Source of the DNA: Prevotella sp.
GTDB taxonomy: Bacteria; Bacteroidota; Bacteroidia; Bacteroidales; Bacteroidaceae
Direction of reading: 5' to 3'
Assembly (NCBI GenBank): GCA_017483185.1
Contig: JAFULM010000042.1
Coordinates: 1 to 54,267, forward strand
DNA length: 54,267 nt
The notes beneath the pieces were generated by a model, which ran no database searches, was not told the DNA's origin, and saw only the letters and a list, made by a program, of their open reading frames with translations. A program made the translations under genes and the position numbers. Positions 35,490-43,866 of this stretch are shown here, in pieces; the stretch's first letter is position 1, and every line of letters starts with the position of its first letter.

Positions 35490-36302
35490 TCAGCTCTGCA
35501 CTTTGTTCATGTTGACCGTCATCGCCTCTATCATGCGGGCATAGATGCGGTTGAGTTCAGCTATCTGTTCTGCCATGCGGCGGGACTGTTCGTTGATCTG
35601 GTCGATTGTGCCGATCTGTGCGCTTGCGCCCTTGAGCTGCATCTCGTAGACCTTGCAGATGCCGGTCAGTGTGCGGTTGAGGTTTTCCATCTCCTCGGAG
35701 TCGCGTGTGAGTCGCTGACTCTGTTCGGACACTTTGGAGAGCATCTCGGTCAGTCGGTTGAGCTCATCCACATAGTTGGAGGTTGCCTCTTCCATCTCCG
35801 GCGATACCTGCTGCTGGCCCTGCACCCATCCCGGCACGGCACTTCCGCCGATGACTGTCGTTCCTGCCGTTCCTGTCGCGGTCTCTCCGCCGGCTGCCGC
35901 CACGGTGTTGTCGCCACTCGGCGAGCCGCCACCTATTATAATGGTGCCGCTCGCTATGCCACCGCCGACCACTTGTGTGCCGCCGGCAGCCGTGTCGTCC
36001 GTCGTGCTGTCCGCTGCCGTTTCATCCTCATCGTCCTCCAGATGGGTGGGCAGGTCCTTGCCGATGGCCGTCTTGTCGAAGGGTCGGTCGAAGGCCGAGA
36101 TGAAGAACACGATGACCTCCGTGCCCATGCCGAGGTAGAGCATGATGTTGGCACCGGGGAGGTGGGTCAGCTTGAAGAGTGTTCCGAGGATTACGACGGA
36201 TGCGCCCCAGCTGTAAGCGTAGTTGAGGAAAGTCTGACCCGGCACGCTGTCGAGCCACTTCTGCAGCTGATATATGATGTTGAACTTACTGTAGACTGTC
36301 AT
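35490..36302 (-). CDS. gldL: T9SS motor protein GldL/PorL
   Basis: 270 residues. The membrane half of the T9SS motor. Two transmembrane helices are visible near the N terminus: FLNYAYSWGASVVILGTLF (about 25-43) and NIMLYLGMGTEVIVFFISAF (about 52-71), with the Glu of TEVIVFF expected to be the proton-carrying residue by family. A Gly/Thr-rich linker (GGGIASGTIIIGGGSPSG) and a C-terminal coiled coil (about 185-260) follow. It starts 3 bp after the gldK stop. Confidence 0.95.
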   Translation of the reverse strand: MTVYSKFNIIYQLQKWLDSVPGQTFLNYAYSWGASVVILGTLFKLTHLPGANIMLYLGMGTEVIVFFISAFDRPFDKTAIGKDLPTHLEDDEDETAADSTTDDTAAGGTQVVGGGIASGTIIIGGGSPSGDNTVAAAGGETATGTAGTTVIGGSAVPGWVQGQQQVSPEMEEATSNYVDELNRLTEMLSKVSEQSQRLTRDSEEMENLNRTLTGICKVYEMQLKGASAQIGTIDQINEQSRRMAEQIAELNRIYARMIEAMTVNMNKVQS

Positions 36303-36305
36303 GGC

Positions 36306-37760
36306 TTATTTCTTCTTCGATTTTGTTTTCTTTGACTTGTCGCTCGTGGTGTTGGCCAGACTGCGTACGCAGCGGAAGCCGATGAACGATCGCGGCTGGT
36401 TCTGATATTCGGCAGAGCGCCATGCCGAGCGTATGTATGACTCCGGGTCTTTCCATGATCCGCCGCGCACGCTCTTGCGTTTGAGGCGGTAGGGGTCTTC
36501 CTTGGCCGCATTGTAGCGCAGCTGCGGGTTGATGTCGTTCATGGATTCGACGCCGGCTTCGGTGTATGTCGTGCTGGTCCATTCGGCCACGTTGCCGGCC
36601 ATGTCGTAGAGGCCGTTGGAGTTTGCCGAATAGATGCCGACCTTGCTGGTGATGAGGTTGCCGTCCTTGGTGTAGTTGCCGCGGTCAGGCTTGAAGTTGG
36701 CGAAGAAACATCCGCTCTCGCTTGCCGTCTGTGCCTGTTCCCAAGGGAACTCGTTCTGATTCTTTCCGCGTGCGGCATATTCCCACTCAGCCTCTGTCGG
36801 CAGACGGTAACGCTGGACATATCGTGCCGCAGCACCGAGTCCCTTGAGCAGATATTCCGTGCGCCAGGCGCAGAAGGCGTTGGCCTGTTCCCATGTGACG
36901 CCGACGACCGGATAGTCGTTGTATGCCGGGTTGCTGAAGTAGAGGCGCATGTAGGTCTCGTTGTCGGCGTTGGGGAAGTCGTTGACCCAGCACGTCGTGT
37001 CGGGGAAGATGTTGACGATGTAGGTGTTGAGGAAGTCCCACGGACCTGTCAGCTGCCGTTCGATGGTCTCGCTGACGATGCGTCCCTCATCGTCGATATA
37101 GGCCGTGTCTTTCGATATCCACACCTCCTCGTTGGGGTTGACCGTCACGTCGGTGTTGAGATTGCGTTCCTGCGGTTTGATGCGGTTGCGGCGCAGGGCG
37201 GCCGTGGTGTAGTCGTAGACCTCATAGCGGAAGTTCATCTGCGAGGCGTCGAGCATCTTCTCGCCCGTGACGGGGTTGACGGTGTAGACGCTCTCGATGG
37301 CGCGCTGCTCGTCTTCGTTGGGTTTGCGGGGCAGCGGTTTCTTCCAGTTGAGGTGCGGTTTGACGGGGTCACCGTTTTTGTCCTCCTCTATCTTGTATGT
37401 CTCATCGCCGCCGTAGGCCGGGTCGGCGAGGCGTTCGCGTATGATGGAGTCGCGCACGTAGTTGACAAACTGGCGGTACTGCGAGTTTGTGATTTCCGTC
37501 TCGTCCATCCAGAATCCCTCGACCGAGATATCCTTCACCGGCGTCTCTTTGCCCCAGAGGCTGTCCTGCCGCTCGATACCCATGCGCAGATGTCCGCGCT
37601 TGATGAGTGTCATGCCGTAAGGCGTAGGTTCCGAAAATGCCTTTCCGCCTGCTCCCGTGACTTCGCCGCCCGAGGCAGAGGCCGACTTGCCGCCGAAGCA
37701 ACCCGTCAGCGTGATGAGGCTGATGAGACAGAGAGCTATGCTACATCTTTTCTTGCACAT
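36306..37760 (-). CDS. gldK: T9SS lipoprotein GldK/PorK
   Basis: 484 residues with a lipoprotein signal (LITLTGCFGG, Cys about 21). GldK forms the outer-membrane ring with GldN. It has the formylglycine-generating-enzyme-like fold: GFWMDETEITNSQYRQFVNY, GVTWEQANAFCAWR, RLPTEAEWEYAARG, YDMAGNVAEWT and RGGSWKDPESYIRSAWR, ending IGFRCVRSL. The C-terminal tail is very Lys-rich (KSKKTKSKKK). It follows the PorP gene and precedes gldL by 3 bp. Confidence 0.95.
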   Translation of the reverse strand: MCKKRCSIALCLISLITLTGCFGGKSASASGGEVTGAGGKAFSEPTPYGMTLIKRGHLRMGIERQDSLWGKETPVKDISVEGFWMDETEITNSQYRQFVNYVRDSIIRERLADPAYGGDETYKIEEDKNGDPVKPHLNWKKPLPRKPNEDEQRAIESVYTVNPVTGEKMLDASQMNFRYEVYDYTTAALRRNRIKPQERNLNTDVTVNPNEEVWISKDTAYIDDEGRIVSETIERQLTGPWDFLNTYIVNIFPDTTCWVNDFPNADNETYMRLYFSNPAYNDYPVVGVTWEQANAFCAWRTEYLLKGLGAAARYVQRYRLPTEAEWEYAARGKNQNEFPWEQAQTASESGCFFANFKPDRGNYTKDGNLITSKVGIYSANSNGLYDMAGNVAEWTSTTYTEAGVESMNDINPQLRYNAAKEDPYRLKRKSVRGGSWKDPESYIRSAWRSAEYQNQPRSFIGFRCVRSLANTTSDKSKKTKSKKK

Positions 37761-37842
37761 ATATTTATATATAGGATTTGTCGGGAGCTTTAGGATCCGT
37801 GCCGTGGCCGGGTCCGTCTCCGCTGTTGTTTTTATCCGGTTA

Positions 37843-38781
37843 TTATAATAATCTCACACTCTTATGTCTGTTGCGACCTTTCTTCTGAAAGTCTATGTCG
37901 GTCTGGTAGCCGATGAATATCTCGTGGCTGCCGTTGCCGAAACTGATGGCCGAGGTGTAGAACTCGTAGCTGTAGCCGAGACATACTCCGTGGAAGTTGC
38001 CGCCGACGAGCAGCGTCACCGAGTTGGTCGGGCTGTATCCCGCGCCGACGTAGATCATCCGCTTCTCGTATGTGTAGCGCACCCGTGTGGTCACGTCGAC
38101 CCGCCATGCCGTGGCATCGGTGCGTGCGAGCACACTGGGATGTATTGTTAAGAACGGATTTCTCAGCCGAATATTGTATCCTCCTGTCAAATAATATGTC
38201 GGTTCGATCTTGAACGACTGCCTCTCTCCGAGTTCCACCTCCGGCGCGTTGAGATGGAGGGCCGACGCTCCGACATACCACGGACCGTGCGTGTAGTAGA
38301 GTCCTGCGCCGAGGTCAAAGCCCGTGCCGGTGGCTTCCGACGAAGGGAAGGCGGGGTCGTTGGGCGTCTCCGTGTCGACCTTGGAGCCGTCGAATGTCTC
38401 GCTGATCAGCCCGAGGTTGATGCCGCCGGCGATGCGCCCGCCGAGGAGCTTCATGCGGAACGCATATTGGATGGCGAAAGTCTTGTGGGAGAAGAGGCCC
38501 AACTCGTCGTTCACGAACCGTGCGCCCACGCCGTGGAATGACTTCAGAAAGTAGAACGGCAGGTCTCCGGCGGCATACATCGTCCGCGGATTGTTCTCAA
38601 ATCCGGTGAGGGTCATGTTGTATGCGCCGACGACGTTGATCTTGTTCTCCTTGCCGACGGCAGCGGGATTGAATGACGGCTCCATCGCCCAGTAGTGGGC
38701 GAACGAGGGGTCATATTGCGCCACGGTCCCGACGGAGACCATGAGCATCGTCGTCAATATCGCGATGTAATGTTTAAACAC
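37843..38781 (-). CDS. porP: T9SS outer-membrane protein PorP/SprF family
   Basis: 312 residues with signal peptide (ending TVAQ). PorP/SprF proteins are outer-membrane barrels that bind the T9SS and, in some species, anchor adhesins. Seen: YDPSFAHYWAMEPSFNPAAVG at the start (the family's N-P-A hallmark), YAAGDLPFYFLKSFHGVGARF, and FLTIHPSVLARTDATAWRVD with regular alternating strands to the end. First gene of the operon. Confidence 0.93.
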   Translation of the reverse strand: MFKHYIAILTTMLMVSVGTVAQYDPSFAHYWAMEPSFNPAAVGKENKINVVGAYNMTLTGFENNPRTMYAAGDLPFYFLKSFHGVGARFVNDELGLFSHKTFAIQYAFRMKLLGGRIAGGINLGLISETFDGSKVDTETPNDPAFPSSEATGTGFDLGAGLYYTHGPWYVGASALHLNAPEVELGERQSFKIEPTYYLTGGYNIRLRNPFLTIHPSVLARTDATAWRVDVTTRVRYTYEKRMIYVGAGYSPTNSVTLLVGGNFHGVCLGYSYEFYTSAISFGNGSHEIFIGYQTDIDFQKKGRNRHKSVRLL

Positions 38782-38842
38782 GTATATAATAACGTGCGCG
38801 ATATGATATTATTGTGCGGGGTGGGAGAAAAATACAATAAAA

Positions 38843-38999
38843 AGCCCAATACCCAAATCTCCCAACCCTCCCAGAGAGGGAGCTTGAATACCATAATGCA
38901 CTTCAAGTTGGGTCGCGACCCGTCGCGACCCTACGGTGGAATGTGTACGTCGGGCTTAGGCATATCAAGCTCCCTCCCTTTGGGAGGGTTGGGGTGGGC
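38843..38999. repeat. Palindromic element with TCGCGACC core
   Basis: Left part AGCCCA...CAACCCTCCCAG...GGGAGCTTGAATA and right part CATATCAAGCTCC...GGGAGGGTTGGGGTGGGCT are imperfect reverse complements. Between them (38910-38933) is GGGTCGCGACCCGTCGCGACC, the core of the helicase-stop element. About 60 bp past the PorP start on the outer side. Confidence 0.7.
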
Positions 39000-39130
39000 T
39001 AAATGTAAGAAAAACTATCAAGAATTTAACACTTCAAAATCGCTCAAAACTTTGTCCGAAAAAGCGAAAAATGCCATTTCATATCACCATTTCCACGCTT
39101 CGGCATCGTCGTTTTCGACCCGTGGCCGAC

Positions 39131-39241
39131 CAACGGGGCCCTTACGGGGTCGCAACGGGGCTGTCGTCGCACTCCAACGAGCACGCCGTTGCGATGCAAC
39201 GAGGGCCCCGCGGCGAGGTCGTAAGGCCCTTACGGCAAGAC
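39131..39241. repeat. GC-rich palindromic repeat, CCTTACGG family
   Basis: Contains CAACGGGGCCCTTACGGGG, GCAACGGGGCTG, GATGCAACGAGGGCCCC and CCTTACGGCAAGAC; related to 29631-29743. The order relative to the 47-bp repeat is reversed between the two regions. Confidence 0.6.
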
Positions 39242-39318
39242 CTCGGCGGCGATTTTATTGCACACTTTCTTTGTTTTTGTCGTAACGTCTTGCGGCTCAG
39301 ACGATAAAAGATGCACGC

Positions 39319-39365
39319 GCAAAACTCGCAAATTTGCGACCAAAAGATTTTCATTTTCAAATTCT
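39319..39365 (+). repeat. 47-bp repeat shared with 29483-29529
   Basis: GCAAAACTCG...ATTTTCAAATTCT, 36 of 47 positions the same as the other copy, no gaps. Confidence 0.6.
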
Positions 39366-39481
39366 TCACGTACGCGAGCCTTCTTGTAAAAATTATTCCG
39401 AATTGTTAAAATCCGTCCGTCATCTCGGAAAACTTGTTGTAGTCCGCCTGTCTCCAAGCCTTGTTGATGTCAGATGTCAGA

Positions 39482-39556
39482 TGTCAGATGTTAGAGCTTT
39501 CGCCCTTCATCTCGTAGGCACCCTCCCCTTGGGGAGGGCCGGGGTGGGGCCGCCGC
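39482..39556 (+). repeat. CCCTCCCC-family interspersed repeat (copy 4)
   Basis: TGTCAGATGTTAGAGC, TTTCGCCCTTCATCTCG, then CCCTCCCCTTGGGGAGGG and CCGGGGTGGGGCCG. Longest copy; about 60 bp align with copy 2 at 11123. Confidence 0.8.
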
Positions 39557-39572
39557 TTTTATGTGTTTTTAT

Positions 39573-39603
39573 TTTGCCGGAAGACAAATAACCGCTATAT
39601 TTG
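39573..39603 (+). promoter_or_regulatory. Promoter of the PL11 lyase gene
   Basis: TTTG (39573-39576), 19-nt spacer, TATATTTG (39596-39603): a full Bacteroidota promoter match, 40 bases before the ATG at 39644. Confidence 0.75.
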
Positions 39604-39643
39604 TAACTGCAAACTATTTAGGTATTACGTAAAAAGATAAACC

Positions 39644-41464
39644 ATGATAGAACAATCAAAAAACCGTTTCATGACATTGCTGTTGCTGCTTAGCGCAGTT
39701 ATGCGGATTTACGCGCAAGATCCGCGCGAGAGAACTTACTACTATGAGATACTCGAGCCGAGGCATGAACACAAGGAGAAGGTAGCGGGATATGCCGCCG
39801 AACGTGTGAAGGAAAATCTCGGCCGCGGGCTTGTTGCCGTATCGGCCGATGAGGGGCGGAGCGTATATCTCAGTTGGCGACTGCTCGACGACGACGCCTC
39901 CGATGTCGCGTTTCACGTGTATCGCGAGTCCGAAGGCAAGACGCGCCGCCTCACCGGCAAGCCCGTGACCCGCACGTGCGACTTCACCGACCGCAAGCCT
40001 GTGTCCAAGGCCGTCTACACCGTGAGACCCGCGAAAGGCCAAGGGGCCGCGGGCACGGTGGCGGTAGAGCTGGCCTCGCTCCAAAACTACACCTCCATAA
40101 AGCTGAAGGACGGCGACTGTGCGGGCAAGATTGCTCTGGCCGATCTCAACGGTGACGGCGTCTACGACTATATCGTGCGCACTCCCGCGTCAAACGTAGA
40201 CCCCGGAATGCCCGCCGACAAGACCGGTATCACATATAATATATCGGCCTATCTCAGCGACGGCACATATCTGTGGACCGTCGACCTCGGCCACGGCATA
40301 GAGCCGGGCGTGTGGTTCTCGCCTTTTGTGGCATACGATTTCGACGGCGACGGCCGTGCGGAGGTGGCATTGAAGACCGCTGGCGACGACTTCGTGAGAG
40401 ACGCGAGAGGGCATGTCTGCGGCGGAAGCGAGTCGATGACCGTGCTCGACGGAATGACGGGAAAGGTCATTGCGTCCGTCCCCTGGCCCGAACGTAACTA
40501 TCGTTACGGCGATGTCAACAGGCAGAACCGCAACCAGATGGGTGTGGCTTTTCTCGATGGCAAGACGCCGTATATACTTGCCGCCCGCGGCACATACAAG
40601 CTGATGACGGTCGATGCGTGGATGCTCCGCGACGGAAAACTCACCCGCGCGTGGCGTTGGGACGGCGACGAGGAAAATCCTCTGGTGCGCAGCATGGGCG
40701 CACACAGTATGGTCACCGGCGATGTTGACGGCGACGGGCGCGACGAGATACTGCTCGGCTCGTGCATGCTCGACGACAACGGTACGCTGTTGTGGTCGTC
40801 GGGACTCGGACACAGTGACAAGGCTTATCTCTGCAAACTGCGTCCCGACATCGAGGGCTTGCAGGTCTTTCTCGCTCTTGAGCCGAAGAACGAGCAGGGA
40901 CGTGGTGTGTGCGTGGTTGACGCTAAGAGCGGACGGCAGATATGGGGCATCGGTCACACGACATATCATGTGGGTAGCGGCATGGTGGCCGACTTCAACC
41001 CCGAGTGGCCGGGACTGGAGTGTTTTGCCGGCGAAGACCGTAAGGGCGGCAGCTCCGCCAAATATCTGTTTACGGCCGACGGCAGGAAGATGGACGTAGA
41101 GCCGGGTGACGTGCCCGGATGCCACCCGTGGGTGTGGTGGGACGGCGACCTGCTGCGCGAGACATTTACACGTGGCGGCGGCAAAGGCCGTTATCGCGGA
41201 CAAAGCGTGTGGAAATGGAAAGGTGAAGTGCTCACCGATGGCATCGAGGGTGGTGTGATTGTCACTGCCGATGTCGACGGCGACTGGCGCGAGGAGATAA
41301 TAACCTCACTGCCCGGAGAGCTCCGCGTCTACCGCACAAGCATCCCCGCACTCGACCGCCGCGTGACGCTCATGCAGGACCCGCTGTACCGCAGCTACAT
41401 AATGCACGGCAGCATGGGATATCCCCAGTCGCCCGTCACGTCATATTATCTGGGAGAAAAGTAA
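39644..41464 (+). CDS. Rhamnogalacturonan lyase, PL11 family
   Basis: 606 residues with an N-terminal signal (MTLLLLLSAVMRIYAQ, from residue 10 of the frame). It cleaves rhamnogalacturonan I by beta-elimination. The PL11 eight-bladed propeller shows in repeated calcium-binding DxNxDG/DxDxDG motifs: ADLNGDGVYDY, YDFDGDGRAEV, GDVDGDGRDE, DVDGDWREE; with GSGMVADFNPEWPGLECF and HPWVWWDGDLLRE. Its stop codon is the first triplet of a 67-bp perfect inverted repeat. It precedes kduI/kduD by 300 bp, so the three likely serve one pectin pathway. No T9SS tail is seen. Confidence 0.92.
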   Translation: MIEQSKNRFMTLLLLLSAVMRIYAQDPRERTYYYEILEPRHEHKEKVAGYAAERVKENLGRGLVAVSADEGRSVYLSWRLLDDDASDVAFHVYRESEGKTRRLTGKPVTRTCDFTDRKPVSKAVYTVRPAKGQGAAGTVAVELASLQNYTSIKLKDGDCAGKIALADLNGDGVYDYIVRTPASNVDPGMPADKTGITYNISAYLSDGTYLWTVDLGHGIEPGVWFSPFVAYDFDGDGRAEVALKTAGDDFVRDARGHVCGGSESMTVLDGMTGKVIASVPWPERNYRYGDVNRQNRNQMGVAFLDGKTPYILAARGTYKLMTVDAWMLRDGKLTRAWRWDGDEENPLVRSMGAHSMVTGDVDGDGRDEILLGSCMLDDNGTLLWSSGLGHSDKAYLCKLRPDIEGLQVFLALEPKNEQGRGVCVVDAKSGRQIWGIGHTTYHVGSGMVADFNPEWPGLECFAGEDRKGGSSAKYLFTADGRKMDVEPGDVPGCHPWVWWDGDLLRETFTRGGGKGRYRGQSVWKWKGEVLTDGIEGGVIVTADVDGDWREEIITSLPGELRVYRTSIPALDRRVTLMQDPLYRSYIMHGSMGYPQSPVTSYYLGEK

Positions 41465-41633
41465 GTGAAGAGTGAAGAACGAAGAATGAAGACGTGTTGA
41501 TGAGCGTAGCGAGTAATTTGCTGCCGCCTTTCAATTCCCTTCACCCTATATCTGTCCCAAGTACATGGCGGCAGCAAATTACTCGCTACGCTCATCAACA
41601 CGTCTTCATTCTTCGTTCTTCACTCTTCACTTA
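41462..41633. repeat. Perfect 67-bp palindrome starting at the PL11 lyase stop codon
   Basis: Arms 41462-41528 and 41567-41633, 67 of 67 matching, 38-nt loop. The left arm starts with the TAA stop. Modules in order: GAAGAACGAAGAATGAAG, GACGTGTTGATGAGCGTAGCGAGT, AATTTGCTGCCGCC. The first and last are shared with 20570-20690, the middle with 29991-30015. Confidence 0.95.
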
Positions 41634-41686
41634 ATTTTCGTTCTTCACTCTTCACTTAATTTTCGTTCTTCACTTTTCATTTTTTA
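41612..41686 (+). repeat. 25-bp direct repeats downstream of the palindrome
   Basis: Two exact units of TTCGTTCTTCACTCTTCAC plus TTAATT (41612-41636, 41637-41661) and a partial third. The first unit lies in the right arm of the palindrome, so the duplication arose from it. Confidence 0.85.
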
Positions 41687-41720
41687 AGCCTTGCGGCACA
41701 TGACATTCGATAAAAGTTTG

Positions 41721-41728
41721 TATCTTTG
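41721..41728 (+). promoter_or_regulatory. Putative -7 box of kduI
   Basis: TATCTTTG, 38 bases before the kduI ATG. No clear -33 TTTG. Confidence 0.5.
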
Positions 41729-41766
41729 CAATCAGACTATAATAAAACGAATTAAAAATAATTGTT

Positions 41767-42609
41767 ATGAAGACAAATTATGAAATCCGCTATGCCTCCC
41801 ACCCGGAGGACGCAAAGAGTTATGATACCGCCCGCATACGCCGCGACTTCCTTATCGAGAAAGTGTTTGCCGCAGACGAGGTCAACATGGTCTACTCCAT
41901 GTACGACCGTATGGTTGTCGGCGGTGCGATGCCCGTGGCCGAAGAGCTGAAGCTCGAAGCAATCGACCCGCTGAAGGCTCCCTATTTCACGACACGCCGC
42001 GAAATCGGTATCTTCAACGTCGGAGGCGAAGGCACGGTGAAGGTCGGAGACGAAGTCTTTGAGCTCGGATTCAAGGAAGCCCTCTATATCGGACGCGGCG
42101 ACCGCGACGTCGTGTTCGCGTCAAAGGACGGCGGAAAACCCGCAAAATTCTACTTCAACAGCGTCACCGCCCACACCGCATACCCCTGCAAGAAAGTGAC
42201 CAAGGCTGACGCCGTCGTGGCACACATGGGTGCGCTGGAGACCAGCAACGAGCGCGACATCAACAAGATGCTCGTCAGTCAGGTGCTGCCCACATGCCAG
42301 CTGCAGATGGGTATGACCGAACTGGCTCCGGGAAGCGTCTGGAACACGATGCCGGCGCACGTCCACAGCCGCCGCATGGAGGCTTACTTCTACTTCGAAG
42401 TGCCCGAGGACCAGGCCGTCTGCCACTTCATGGGCGAGGTCGACGAGACACGCCACATCTGGATGAAGGGCGATCAGGCCGTGCTCTCACCCGAATGGAG
42501 CATCCACTCCGCCGCCGCAACCCACAACTATACCTTCATCTGGGGTATGGGAGGCGAAAACCTCGACTACGGCGATCAGGACTTCTCGCTCATCACGGAC
42601 CTGAAATGA
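41767..42609 (+). CDS. kduI: 5-dehydro-4-deoxy-D-glucuronate isomerase (4-deoxy-L-threo-5-hexosulose-uronate ketol-isomerase)
   Basis: 280 residues, cytoplasmic. It converts 5-keto-4-deoxyuronate, the product of unsaturated pectin breakdown, to 2,5-diketo-3-deoxygluconate. Seen: YDTARIRRDFLIEKVFAADE, MVVGGAMPV, REIGIFNVGGEGTV, and the metal site MPAHVHSRRMEAYFYFEV with its His and Glu residues, then WSIHSAAATHNYTFIWGMGGEN. Length is standard. Followed by kduD after 55 bp; together with the upstream PL11 lyase it forms the pectin catabolic group. Confidence 0.97.
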   Translation: MKTNYEIRYASHPEDAKSYDTARIRRDFLIEKVFAADEVNMVYSMYDRMVVGGAMPVAEELKLEAIDPLKAPYFTTRREIGIFNVGGEGTVKVGDEVFELGFKEALYIGRGDRDVVFASKDGGKPAKFYFNSVTAHTAYPCKKVTKADAVVAHMGALETSNERDINKMLVSQVLPTCQLQMGMTELAPGSVWNTMPAHVHSRRMEAYFYFEVPEDQAVCHFMGEVDETRHIWMKGDQAVLSPEWSIHSAAATHNYTFIWGMGGENLDYGDQDFSLITDLK

Positions 42610-42664
42610 TGAGGTGCAGGATTGAGACGACAATTGAAATATAAACACTTTAAAACATAAAGAA

Positions 42665-43465
42665 ATGAACAATCCTTTTTCATTAGCCGGTAAGAACGCT
42701 TGGATTACAGGCGCTTCCTACGGCATCGGATTCAACATCGCCAAGGCGTTTGTTGCAGCCGGCATCAAGAACATCATCTTCAACGACATCAACGAAGCAG
42801 CCCTTGAGCGCGGACTGGCCAACTACAAGGAGGCCGGCATCGAGAACGTTTACGGCTATGTCTGCGACGTTACGAAGGAAGACGACGTGAAGGCTCTCGT
42901 CGAGAAAATCCACGCTGAGGTCGGACAGATTGACATCCTCGTCAACAACGCCGGCATCATCAAGCGCATACCCATGCACGAGATGAAGCGCGCGGAGTTT
43001 CAGCAGGTCATCGACGTCGACCTCGTCGCACCGTTCATCGTCGCTTCGGCCGTTCTGCCCGAAATGATGGAGCGCCGCGAGGGTAAGATCATCAACATCT
43101 GCTCGATGATGTCGGAGCTGGGCCGCGAGACCGTATCGGCATACGCCGCAGCAAAGGGCGGTCTGAAGATGCTCACACGCAACATCTGCTCAGAATACGG
43201 AGAGTACAACATCCAGTGCAACGGTATCGGCCCGGGCTATATCGCCACTCCCCAGACAGCTCCGCTCCGCGAGAAGCAGCCTGACGGCAGCCGTCATCCG
43301 TTCGACTCATTCATCTGCGCCAAGACTCCGGCCGGCCGCTGGCTCGAGCCCGAGGAGCTGGGCGGACCCGCCGTGTTCCTCGCCTCAAAGGCTTCGGACG
43401 CCGTCAACGGCCACGTCCTCTACGTCGACGGAGGTATCCTCGCCTATATCGGCAAGCAGCCCTGA
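42665..43465 (+). CDS. kduD: 2-dehydro-3-deoxy-D-gluconate 5-dehydrogenase
   Basis: 266 residues, a short-chain dehydrogenase. It reduces 2,5-diketo-3-deoxygluconate to 2-keto-3-deoxygluconate with NAD(P)H. Seen: the cofactor loop TGASYGIGFNIA (about 16-27), NNAGIIKR, catalytic SAYAAAKGG (Tyr/Lys) and GPGYIATPQTAPL. Ends with VDGGILAYIGKQP. A terminator follows at 43495-43541, closing the kduI-kduD unit. Family enzymes may be called gluconate 5-dehydrogenase; the kduI neighbour favours KduD. Confidence 0.95.
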   Translation: MNNPFSLAGKNAWITGASYGIGFNIAKAFVAAGIKNIIFNDINEAALERGLANYKEAGIENVYGYVCDVTKEDDVKALVEKIHAEVGQIDILVNNAGIIKRIPMHEMKRAEFQQVIDVDLVAPFIVASAVLPEMMERREGKIINICSMMSELGRETVSAYAAAKGGLKMLTRNICSEYGEYNIQCNGIGPGYIATPQTAPLREKQPDGSRHPFDSFICAKTPAGRWLEPEELGGPAVFLASKASDAVNGHVLYVDGGILAYIGKQP

Positions 43466-43494
43466 TCATAATTAATAATTAAGAATTAATGATT

Positions 43495-43541
43495 AAAAAA
43501 GATTGAAGTGGCGGTCACCGGCCGCCGCTTCAATCTTTTTT
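43495..43541 (+). terminator. Terminator of the kduI-kduD unit
   Basis: Arms AAAAAAGATTGAAG (43495-43508) and CTTCAATCTTTTTT (43528-43541) with an inner GC stem; T-run at the end. Confidence 0.9.
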
Positions 43542-43597
43542 GTGTCATAATCCAGTTGTTTTCTTTTCTTTCCAGCAATGTTCTGAATTATTTTTCG

Positions 43598-43605
43598 TAT
43601 TTTTG
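43598..43605 (+). promoter_or_regulatory. Putative -7 box of the DUF3791 operon
   Basis: TATTTTTG, 42 bases before the ATG at 43648. No -33 match. Confidence 0.4.
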
Positions 43606-43647
43606 CCGATACTCCGCGGGCGATAAAGCGCGTGCAGAGAAACCGTT

Positions 43648-43866
43648 ATGAACAGGGACGTACTGGAATTTGTCACTTTCTGTATCGGGGCAGTGGCCGG
43701 CCGTCATGGCCTCTCGCGCAACGATGTCTACAGCCGGCTGAAAACTTCCGGCATACTCTATGGCTATATAATACCGAGCTATGACGTGCTTCACACGTTC
43801 AGTTCCGGATATATCGTGGACGATATCACGGACTTTATGAGGAAGAAAGGAGTGTTGGAGTCATGA
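43648..43866 (+). CDS. DUF3791 protein (putative antitoxin, first copy)
   Basis: 72 residues. The DUF3791 pattern is clear: VLEFVTFCIGAVAGRHGLS, YSRLKTSGILYGYIIPSYDVLHTFS, YIVDDITDFMRKKGVL. The family is small, soluble, and regularly encoded beside DUF3990 proteins, so I read it as the antitoxin-like partner. Its stop overlaps the next start by four bases (ATGA, 43863-43866). The second copy follows the DUF3990 gene. Confidence 0.85.
   Translation: MNRDVLEFVTFCIGAVAGRHGLSRNDVYSRLKTSGILYGYIIPSYDVLHTFSSGYIVDDITDFMRKKGVLES

Larger units (their letters stand above)
38782..39572. other. Intergenic: several repeat elements, no gene
   Basis: About 790 bp with no supported gene: a palindrome at 38843-38999, the GC-rich repeat at 39131-39241, the 47-bp repeat at 39319-39365 and a CCCTCCCC repeat at 39482-39556. 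Confidence 0.75.

Noticed and set aside
35475-36335. Plus-strand open frame of 286 codons
   Set aside because: Antisense to gldL.
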